The notes under the pieces were generated by a model. That model was not told the origin of the DNA, ran no database searches, and worked only from the letters and a program-made list of their open reading frames with translations. Shown piece after piece: positions 1 to 5,598 of a stretch of DNA of 13,668 nucleotides. The stretch's first letter is position 1, and every line of letters starts with the position of its first letter. Both the position numbers and the translations under genes were made by a program. Source of the DNA: DATLSM01 sp049585815 (lineage in GTDB: Bacteria; Actinomycetota; Thermoleophilia; Solirubrobacterales; 70-9); NCBI GenBank assembly GCA_049585815.1, contig JBAVAR010000036.1, positions 1 to 13,668 on the forward strand, in the 5' to 3' direction.

Positions 1-182
1 GGGCGGCCCTCACCAGGTGCATTTTGGAACGAGCGCGGAAACCACGACCGGGTGGGACGGTGCCCGGCCTCCCTTGCTCGCCGGTGCCCGGGTTGGATTC
101 CGCCGGGCCGGCCCGAAACAGTGCGGCGCCTAGCGGCCCTGCACCTCCAGTGTCCCCCAAAGCATGTGACTCAAAGTAGGAC

Positions 183-194
183 CACCTCCTTTCT
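183..194 (-). promoter_or_regulatory. Perfect extended Shine-Dalgarno sequence without an obvious gene
   Basis: On the minus strand this reads AGAAAGGAGGTG, fully complementary to the 3' tail of bacterial 16S rRNA. On the plus strand, 179-194 matches the conserved 16S 3' end (GGATCACCTCCTTTCT) at 15 of 16 positions, but the flanking sequence is not 16S, so this is not an rRNA fragment. Downstream on the minus strand only very short frames follow. One begins ATG, 16 bases after the element, and encodes MLWGTLEVQGR before a stop. It could serve a leader peptide or a gene lost to decay. The match is seen directly; the role is unknown. Confidence 0.4.
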
Positions 195-358
195 CTGGTG
201 CTGCGATTCAAGCACATGGCTCAGTCGTGCTGCGGCGGCACCATGAGCCGCAATCGGCGCGGCCTCCCCTGGGGCTGGCACACTCCACCGGCTTAAGCGC
301 CCAGCCGACACGCCCCGCCAGGGAGAACGGGACGTGCCGGGCCGAGGAGCGGTTACCA

Positions 359-396
359 GAGAGCTGGATCCGAAGGGTTAGGCGAATCCAGTTCTC
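359..396. repeat. Imperfect inverted repeat (hairpin)
   Basis: Arms 359-369 and 386-396 pair over 11 bp with a single G:T wobble and a 16-base loop. No T-run follows on either strand, so it is not an intrinsic terminator. It could be a structured RNA element or a binding site. Only the pairing is certain. Confidence 0.35.
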
Positions 397-475
397 CCCT
401 TCTACCCAGAATTCGGGGGTCTAATCGTCCCTTGGACACCCGCCCTGGACAGCCATGCCGTCGCCGGTAGGACGA

Positions 476-661
476 TCATGGTTTGGGGGATCGGTCGGGG
501 CTGTATTGGCCGTCCCGATCGCCGGGGGCCGGCTCCTTGAACCGGCTGACGATCAGAGGGACTGCCAGATCATCACGCAATAGACAGCGCGGGCAATACC
601 GAATCGCCGCCGCGCGAATCGGGCTGAAGCTACTGCCGCAGCGCTCACAGCGGACCATCAA
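476..661 (-). CDS. Small zinc-ribbon protein, hypothetical
   Basis: A 61-residue protein with two CxxC knuckles (Cys5/Cys8 and Cys23/Cys26) separated by 14 residues. This is the spacing of a one-zinc treble-clef or zinc-ribbon module. The C-terminal half (about 27-61) is polar and Pro/Asp-rich with no further motif. A very good Shine-Dalgarno run (GAGGAGAGG) ends a few bases before the tandem ATG-ATG at 661/658 and supports the start. No membrane segment or signal peptide is present, so it is probably cytoplasmic. Function is unknown: small zinc ribbons act in nucleic-acid binding, as redox or metal sensors, or as adaptors. An intrinsic terminator lies about 33 bases upstream of the start codon, so either attenuation controls this gene or its promoter overlaps the terminator. 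I recognise the fold but no named family. Confidence 0.7.
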   Translation of the reverse strand: MMVRCERCGSSFSPIRAAAIRYCPRCLLRDDLAVPLIVSRFKEPAPGDRDGQYSPDRSPKP

Positions 662-693
662 TTTCGCCTCTCCTCTCGCGCATCGGTGGGATA

Positions 694-727
694 GAAAAAA
701 GCCCCGGGCGACCTATGCGCCCTGGGT
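694..727 (-). terminator. Intrinsic terminator or attenuator ahead of the zinc-ribbon gene
   Basis: Read on the minus strand, a GC-rich stem (706-710 with 718-722, extended past one mismatch by 702-704 with 724-726) with a 7-base loop is followed directly by six T's (700-695). This is a canonical Rho-independent terminator. It ends about 20 bases before the zinc-ribbon RBS and stops leftward transcription, yet no intact minus-strand gene lies to its right before 1581. It may end a small RNA or act as a leader attenuator. Confidence 0.7.
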
Positions 728-1580
728 CCTCGCTTCCCATGAGGAGTGCGCACCCCCTGTATCGCCGGGGGCAGAAGGACGGATACCCGAGAGGGACCTG
801 CCGAAACATCACCGCTTGGCACGAGCATCAACCCTGAAGCCATTAACCACCTCCATCTGCCCGGGAGACGACCACGCTTGAGCGCCCACGGAATCCCGGC
901 AACGCCTGATCGCTCCTGCCAAACGCCATCTCGCGCGGGGGGATCGCGGCCGCCCAAGGAACCGGGAACGGCAGATAGCGGTTACCACACCGAAACCGCC
1001 AGTCGCTCAGAGCGCATCTTGGCAGCACCCGTAATTCGGGCGATGGCGCAACGGAACCGGCCTCTGTGCATGGCTTAGATCAACTCCACCACCGGCTGGG
1101 ACTGTCAAGAGATCTTAGATTGCTCGACGCATCCTGTGTATGGGGACACGCGGGGAAGGCATTGAAAGCGTCTTCGGACCCAAGGGGACATCTCCGCGGT
1201 CACCTTCAATCCGGCAAATCTTCCCGATAACCGGCCATTGACGGGGGCGACCATGAGCTGTTTCACCGGTTCGGTCTGGCGCATGCGAGTAGCGAGTGTG
1301 GCGGCGGCGACCGCTGATGGCCTTCCGACCGCCTTCACTGCGATTGTCAAGCGGGGCTAATCCAAAACCTCAAGGCCGCTCCGGGCAATCCTGCTCTCCT
1401 CGATTGACTCGACCACGGGAAATGGCAATGCTCCCAGGCACACCCCTCTTCAAGTCCGGTGAAGCCGCAGCGCGCAATTTATCCATCGACGCTCGGCAGA
1501 AAGTTTGTCTCGACCCTTTCCGCAAACCGCTGGGATCCACCGTGATCGAGCTGTCTGCCCCTCTCGATCCGGGAAGCGTC
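724..1580. other. Gene-poor stretch with possible leader RNA and coding relics
   Basis: No intact gene is supported. On the minus strand a TTGACA box (1108-1103) is followed after 18 bases by GTTGAT (1084-1079) and, seven bases on, by an ATG (1071) opening a 29-codon frame. Leftward transcription from there would reach the terminator at 694-727, giving a transcript of roughly 380 bases with several local GC hairpins. On the plus strand, 1166-1360 is an open frame with natural-looking composition (it contains DISAVTFNPANLPDN and ends in VKRG then TAA), preceded by protein-like pieces in other frames. This looks like a decayed gene. Neither reading is secure and neither matches a family I know. 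Confidence 0.25.
1544..1569. repeat. Inverted repeat just past the aldo/keto reductase stop
   Basis: Perfect 7-bp arms (GATCGAG at 1544-1550, CTCGATC at 1563-1569) flank a 12-base spacer, 12 bases downstream of the reductase stop codon. The position suits a transcript-end hairpin, but no T-run follows on the minus strand. Any terminator role would have to be U-tract-independent. Confidence 0.3.
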
Positions 1581-2603
1581 CTACCTGCGGCGGGACACGG
1601 CGGCCAGGGCGGGGTTCGCCCACCCGGCGTCCGTCGGGTTGATGGTCCTGCCCGGTGGCACTACCTCGTCGACCCGGTCCTGCAGCGCGCTGTCGAGCTG
1701 CACCTCGGAGGCTCCGAGCTGTGATTCAAGCTGCTCCATGGTCCGGGGACCGATGATCGCCGCGGTGATTGCCGGGTGGGCGACGACGGAGGCCAGTGCC
1801 ATGTGGATTAACGAAATGCCCGCCTCATCCGCCAGTTGTGCCAGCGCGTCGGCGGCATCGAGCTTGGCCTGATTGGCCGGGTTCGAGAGGTCATATCGTT
1901 GCGGGATCATCGCGGCACGCCGCGATTGCAGGTCCTCTGAACCCTTGCGCCAGCGCCCCGATAACCACCCACCGGCGAGCGGGCTCCAAGCGATGGCGCC
2001 GATACCGAATTCCTGACAGGTCGGCAGGACGTCTGCCTCGATCCCGCGTGCCAGCAGCGAGTAGGGCGGCTGCTCGCAGACAAAACGCTGGTAGCCCCGA
2101 TCATTAGCGACCCACTGAGCCTTGACGATCTGTGCTGCGGGGTAGGTCGATGAGCCGATATAGCGCACCTTGCCCTGGGCGACCAGATCAGAGAGGGCGC
2201 CGAGCGTCTCCTCATGATCGGTCCATGGGTCCCATCGATGCACCTGGTATAGGTCGATCCAATCGGTCTGCAGGCGGGTGAGCGAGGCCTCCACCTCGCG
2301 CATGATCCAGCGGCGCGAATTGCCTGCCTGGTTGGGATCCTCGCCCATCGAACCGTGGAACTTTGTCGCGAGCACGACGTTCTCTCGCCGCCCGTCGCTG
2401 AGCGCCTTGCCGACGATTTCCTCGGACTCTCCGCGCGAATAAACATCGGCGGTGTCGATGAAGTTGATTCCGGAATCCAGCGCCCTGTGGATGATCCGGA
2501 TCGCCACGTCATGATCCGGCTCTCCCCAAGCGCCGAACATCATCGCGCCGAGGCAGAGTTGGCTCACCTGGACACCGGTTCCTCCAAGTGTTCGCCGATC
2601 CAT
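1581..2603 (-). CDS. Aldo/keto reductase
   Basis: A 340-residue NAD(P)H-dependent oxidoreductase of the aldo/keto reductase (AKR) superfamily: a soluble (beta/alpha)8 barrel that reduces aldehydes and ketones. The classical tetrad is visible: Asp50 and Tyr55 in FIDTADVY, Lys81 in ATKFHG, and His122 in YQVHRWD. The N-terminal LGGTGVQVSQLCLGAMMFG and the later AWSPLAGGWLSGRW are typical of the tyrosine-auxotrophy/YhdN-like (AKR11/12-type) bacterial group, and the length is normal. Start: the ATG at 2603 has no Shine-Dalgarno, but TAACGT lies exactly six bases upstream, the arrangement of a leaderless mRNA. It appears monocistronic. A perfect 16-bp palindrome (2653-2668) upstream may be an operator. 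The physiological substrate cannot be told from sequence. Confidence 0.93.
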   Translation of the reverse strand: MDRRTLGGTGVQVSQLCLGAMMFGAWGEPDHDVAIRIIHRALDSGINFIDTADVYSRGESEEIVGKALSDGRRENVVLATKFHGSMGEDPNQAGNSRRWIMREVEASLTRLQTDWIDLYQVHRWDPWTDHEETLGALSDLVAQGKVRYIGSSTYPAAQIVKAQWVANDRGYQRFVCEQPPYSLLARGIEADVLPTCQEFGIGAIAWSPLAGGWLSGRWRKGSEDLQSRRAAMIPQRYDLSNPANQAKLDAADALAQLADEAGISLIHMALASVVAHPAITAAIIGPRTMEQLESQLGASEVQLDSALQDRVDEVVPPGRTINPTDAGWANPALAAVSRRR

Positions 2604-2609
2604 GCCAAC

Positions 2610-2615
2610 ACGTTA
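2610..2615 (-). promoter_or_regulatory. -10 box of a leaderless promoter for the aldo/keto reductase
   Basis: TAACGT (minus strand, 2615 to 2610) fits TANNNT and is separated from the ATG by six bases, which would place the transcript start on the start codon. No convincing -35 is visible. Confidence 0.45.
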
Positions 2616-2652
2616 GCCCACCGCCAAAACCTGAGATCAGCCAAATAGCGCT

Positions 2653-2668
2653 CTGACCGCCTGGTCAG
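2653..2668. promoter_or_regulatory. Perfect palindrome upstream of the aldo/keto reductase
   Basis: CTGACC-GCCT-GGTCAG has perfect 6-bp arms and is centred about 57 bases upstream of the reductase start codon. The position suits an operator, for example for a dimeric TetR- or MarR-like regulator. It is not the TGTCA-N6-TGACA palindrome found elsewhere in the window, because the half-sites point the opposite way. No regulator gene lies beside it. Confidence 0.35.
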
Positions 2669-2824
2669 CGCCATGGAATCGCGGCGACGGATCGCCGAGC
2701 GGCCACCGCCCATCCTCGATGCTCCGGAACTCAATGACTGTGTTCGTAGGTGCCTCGCTCCATTTCGGCATGTGACTGAGATCCCGCTAGCAGCAGCGGC
2801 GCCGGCAAACCTGGGAAACCGCGC

Positions 2825-3254
2825 TTAGAGAGCCGTGTCAAATTCCGCTCGCTGCTCCAAGCCTAAGACGGAAATGCGCTGAACCTGAAAGTGGCGCAGG
2901 TGGGTGGGCCGAGGATCGACGGAGTCTCTTGTCATAGGTGAGGGCATGGGCCCAGCCGCGGGTCCAAACTTCACTGTGATCGAGGGGCCGGCTTGCTGTC
3001 CGTGTGCAGTGGCTCGAATAAAGTCGGCGTACCGGGCCCTTTGTTCTGGATTGCGTGAGAGCTGGTTTTCCAACCGTTCTCCCACCGAGAGGAAAACTCC
3101 GCGCTCCCCGCTTTCATCGGAAACTCAACTGCAGGTGGCGTTGCTGCCGGGCCAGGTCGGGCTCGCCTCCGTAGCGCTCGCCGACGTAAAGCCATTCTCG
3201 CCACTGAATCGAAATGTTCCTGTCCAGGGTCACCCAAATGCTTTGGCTAGCCAT
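2825..3254 (-). pseudogene. Small unrecognised gene downstream of the pilin, probably frameshifted
   Basis: An ATG at 3254, overlapping the pilin stop by eight bases, opens a 46-residue frame ending at TGA 3116-3114, containing WREWLYVGERYGGEPDL. This reads like real protein, with about 73% G/C at third positions by hand count. A second frame, open from 3124, overlaps it and continues with ERGVFLSVGERLENQLSRN and PEQRARYADFIRATAHG; it looks genuine to about 2980 and then becomes low-quality until the stop at 2825. The simplest reading is one gene of about 90 residues or more broken by a frameshift near 3121-3127. Alternatives are two short proteins or a sequencing error. No Shine-Dalgarno is clear, and the overlap suggests translational coupling to the pilin. 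I do not recognise the family. Confidence 0.4.
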
Positions 3255-3723
3255 TGACCCAGCTGCCCGTGCTCGGGCAGCCAGCTTTCCCTTTGGTCGT
3301 ACATGTGAATGTCATCGCGCCGCTTGCACTGCGGACGATGTCGAACTTGTCTTTCGTGGTTTCTGCAGTCACTGCAATGGTGTACCCGCCTTTCGCGGGT
3401 GTCGTCACCGTGAAAGTCGGGCCGCCATTCAGCGTCGGTTCGATTTTTTTCAGCGCGGCAGCGGTGCAGCTCGTGTAGACGCCGGTATTTTCGGTCGAGC
3501 AAGTCTCCAGGGCAACCTGGACCGTATGCGCCACGTTCTTTGCCTTGACGTCGAAGGACTTTTCTCTCTGGTTGAAGAAGGCCGGCAGCGCGATCGCGGC
3601 CAGGATTCCGAGGATGAGCATCACGACGAGGAGCTCGATCAGCGTGAAACCGGCCTCGCCGTCCACGACTTTGCAATCCGGAGCCACAACTGGCCCAACG
3701 AGCGGGTTTCGACCGGCTTTCAC
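3247..3723 (-). CDS. Type IV pilin/pseudopilin (prepilin with FTLIE signal)
   Basis: A secreted type IV pilin-like subunit, cleaved and N-methylated by prepilin peptidase. With the GTG start at 3723 the product has 158 residues: a 25-residue leader ending in DGEAG, cleavage before Phe26, Glu30 at the conserved +5 position, then one hydrophobic helix (FTLIELLVVMLILGILAAIA). The globular domain has two cysteine pairs (CSTENTGVYTSC; CTTKGKAGC) and the Y-T-I/G-A-M-T-F pattern of small actinobacterial pilins. The frame is open back to GTG 3906, but that upstream part reads as non-coding and contains a palindromic operator (3768-3783), so a start after the operator is preferred. GTG 3687 and GTG 3666 are alternatives giving shorter leaders. 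No other pilus-assembly genes are in the window. Confidence 0.82.
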   Translation of the reverse strand: MKAGRNPLVGPVVAPDCKVVDGEAGFTLIELLVVMLILGILAAIALPAFFNQREKSFDVKAKNVAHTVQVALETCSTENTGVYTSCTAAALKKIEPTLNGGPTFTVTTPAKGGYTIAVTAETTKDKFDIVRSASGAMTFTCTTKGKAGCPSTGSWVNG

Positions 3724-3767
3724 ATGCCTTAATCGACCCTCGGGAGCAACATCTTTAAAAGGTCGAG

Positions 3768-3783
3768 TGTCAGAGTTCTGACG
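3768..3783. promoter_or_regulatory. Candidate Crp-type operator upstream of the pilin (site 1)
   Basis: TGTCA-GAGTTC-TGACG: perfect core GTCAG-N4-CTGAC, with the outer base matched on one side only. It is centred about 52 bases upstream of the preferred pilin start and beside an AT-rich tract (3751-3760) that could hold the -10 box. If so, the site overlaps the -35 region and binding would repress or act as a class II site. It shares its core with two other sites in the window. Confidence 0.5.
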
Positions 3784-4139
3784 GCGCCCCTCCGGCTGGC
3801 GATTGATCGCTCCCCGCTGCGCAGTCACGCGGCCGGTCCCTTTCTGATCCTCAACCTTAAGCGCTTGCGGTCGCGGGGCTTTGATACGGCGGTCGCGGTT
3901 GGTCACGATCTGGGTGGTGAGCCCGGAGACCAGAACCCATTTGGCGATTTCTGCCGAGGGGTGACGGCAATGACCATCATCGGGCGTGGCGAGCGGACCA
4001 ACGCCTCCGGTGCCTGCCGTGAGACTCTCATTCGACCGCAGAGAACGCCTGGTTCCGATGAGCGTCGATTACGCCTCGCTACAGGTCTCGATGATTGGGC
4101 CGGCCGGTGACTCTGCGGTCGCCTCAAGACGACCTCAGA

Positions 4140-4703
4140 CTACGGTGCCCGATGTCTCCCCAGCCTCAAGCGATGACCCGCAACGAGCGCGGCTTGGCGC
4201 TCGGCGCTTGAGCCCGACTGATCGCTCGGCTTGAGCCGCGCTCGCTCAATCGCGTTTGCGTACACGCCATGGCGAGTCCTAGGCGGATGCAGCAAAGAGA
4301 TCCCATAGCCCTCGATGATCGCCGTTGCAAGGGTGCTCCTGAACGCGCGACCGTGCCAGGCATGCGCTTCGGCAGAGCGCCCGACGTGGAGATGGACAAG
4401 CTCATGAAGGAGGGTCTCGAGAATGTCGCCCGGCCGGATTCCGGGGTAAGCCGTGACCGAAAGTCGAAACTGGCTGGGAACGGCAAAGCCGAGACGGATG
4501 GGGCGCTTCCGGGCCCGTCGTACCTTGAGCAGGGGCCGTTGTAGTGCGAGCGGGCCCCCCGCAAAGACCGGCAGCGCCCGCAGTCTGTCCAGCTCTAGCT
4601 CCAGCGCGACGCCGGCGACAAGGTAGTAGGGCGGATCGCGCCGCAGCGGGGTGGCTGTTCGCTGGCCGTTGCTTCCCCTCCGTCGAAGGACCCCAGTTGC
4701 CAT
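4140..4703 (-). CDS. SprT-like zinc metalloprotease domain protein
   Basis: A 187-residue protein with the SprT/Spartan-type zincin signature: LLHELVHLHVGR gives His100-Glu101-x-x-His104, and a third ligand, His117, lies in the family's HG-x-x-F motif (WHGRAF). The region before it (about 45-95) carries basic patches and the short beta-strand layout typical of the fold. SprT-like domains hydrolyse proteins, some of them DNA-crosslinked. Full-length SprT has a C-terminal zinc ribbon with CxxC pairs; this protein has no cysteine, so it is the short, ribbon-less form found in many actinobacteria. There is no signal peptide or membrane segment, so it is cytoplasmic. The only ATG in frame near the start is at 4703; no Shine-Dalgarno or TANNNT box is convincing. 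It stands alone, with about 890 bases between it and the next gene. Confidence 0.78.
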   Translation of the reverse strand: MATGVLRRRGSNGQRTATPLRRDPPYYLVAGVALELELDRLRALPVFAGGPLALQRPLLKVRRARKRPIRLGFAVPSQFRLSVTAYPGIRPGDILETLLHELVHLHVGRSAEAHAWHGRAFRSTLATAIIEGYGISLLHPPRTRHGVYANAIERARLKPSDQSGSSAERQAALVAGHRLRLGRHRAP

Positions 4704-5402
4704 CCCGGCGAAGTCTCGAGCGTGCGCCGGACGGGCCGGGCTGGGGAGTGCTGCACCTTGACGATGCAGAGGGCTGATCGCGCAGAGTCAAAGGGCGTAA
4801 TCGCGTCCAGTTGCGAGCCACTCCATCGACCGGCACAACCCGCAGGGGGCGCTCCATGGCTCGACACCGGCTGGCTAGCGAGTTCGAATTGCAGTCTCAC
4901 CAGCTGCCTTGGAGCAGGTAGCTCCCAGCCGACAGCGGCAGCACGCCATAGTGGTGATGGCGGCCGTTGCTGGTGCTTGCGCGTGCGTGGTTTGCACGCG
5001 CATCAGCCGCCAGCTGCAGATCCTTACTCGGGACGATCTTCGCGGCGCGATGCCCTGCAGGTGCACTGGTCCTCCCGAGGCCGGCATGACCCCCAGTGCC
5101 AGCCCGCGTCCCGTTAGCTGGCTTTGGTAACTCAGTCGTCGAATAGGGTGACGGGCGGCCGAGCGAGCCGGCGATGCCGATGGCGGACTCAACAAAGAAG
5201 CCGAATATCGGACTTTCCGCCGCCCAAGCATTGGGGTGGGTGCCATGAACCTCTTTCTCCGGAGTGGATCGGGCACATCACGGGTACACCGGGCTACGGT
5301 GTGGGAGTTCGCACTTCAGCAAAACCTGCCCGCCCGACCTCGGCTAGCGAACACTGGCTGCGGACCGAAAGTCGGATCTGTTCTTGCAGCTGATGAGTCG
5401 GA

Positions 5403-5418
5403 TGTCAGCACTCTGACA
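5403..5418. promoter_or_regulatory. Candidate Crp-type operator, perfect palindrome (site 2)
   Basis: TGTCA-GCACTC-TGACA is a perfect 16-bp palindrome with the five-base arms and six-base spacer typical of Crp-family sites, and the best of the three copies in this window. No annotated gene starts nearby. On the plus strand a TAGATT box (5447-5452) lies downstream and could be a -10, but no gene follows it. Confidence 0.5.
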
Positions 5419-5428
5419 AGTGTCTGAG

Positions 5429-5497
5429 TCGAGGCCGCTGGGGAGCTAGATTGCGGCCCTGCGCGACCGTAGCCGGCGGCAAACGACTCGGCCTCGA
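5429..5497. repeat. Long-range inverted repeat next to operator site 2
   Basis: TCGAGGCCG (5429-5437) and its exact reverse complement (5489-5497) enclose 51 bases. On the minus strand this falls in the 3' region beyond the ClC stop codon. It could fold into a large hairpin in a read-through transcript. No T-run follows. Confidence 0.3.
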
Positions 5498-5558
5498 TCA
5501 TGGGAACCCCTGCAGGCCGGACCGATGGAGGTCCGTGGTGGTGATCGAGGTTCGAGTC

Positions 5559-5598
5559 GCGCCCGCATTTCATGCCTCGCGCCCGCATTTCATGCCTC
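5559..5598. repeat. Perfect tandem duplication of 20 bp at the end of the ClC gene
   Basis: Two identical, directly adjacent 20-base units (5559-5578 and 5579-5598), with the match running one base further. The ClC stop codon (5592-5590) lies in the right-hand unit, so the left-hand unit is entirely non-coding. It looks like a recent slippage or misrepair duplication and does not lengthen the protein. Confidence 0.9.

Larger units (their letters stand above)
1..475. other. Stretch without a supported gene
   Basis: No frame on either strand reads like a protein: the open frames are rich in Arg, Pro, Ser and Cys, as expected of shadow frames in GC-rich DNA, and none has a recognisable domain. 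The stretch holds a very strong Shine-Dalgarno-like element on the minus strand (183-194) and an 11-bp imperfect inverted repeat (359-396), listed separately. It begins at the window edge, so a gene ending just to the left cannot be excluded. Confidence 0.5.
4704..5589. other. Gene-poor 0.9-kb stretch
   Basis: No gene is supported. Open frames exist on both strands but lack domains, and the most natural-looking one (minus strand, about 5270 down to a stop at 4897, containing ESPIFGFFVESAIGIAG) has no start codon. The stretch holds an orphan palindromic operator (5403-5418), a long-range inverted repeat (5429-5437 with 5489-5497) and a tandem 20-bp duplication at the ClC gene end. It may be the remains of decayed genes or hold an unrecognised RNA. 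Confidence 0.4.

Noticed and set aside
179..194. End of a 16S rRNA gene
   Set aside because: Only the last 16 bases match; nothing upstream in 1-178 resembles 16S.
3724..3906. Longer start (GTG 3906) for the pilin
   Set aside because: It would give an 86-residue leader of non-coding character and bury a palindromic operator in the gene.
4897..5275. Natural-looking open minus-strand frame (ESPIFGFFVESAIGIAG ...)
   Set aside because: It has no ATG, GTG or TTG start and no recognisable domain. Long chance frames are common in GC-rich DNA.
5316..5500. Short minus-strand frame from ATG 5500 (MIEAESFAAGYGRAG)
   Set aside because: No RBS, Ser/Thr-rich tail, no family, and it runs through operator site 2.
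5545..5565. GGTTCGAGTC resembling a tRNA T-arm
   Set aside because: The flanking five bases do not pair and no acceptor or anticodon stem can be built.
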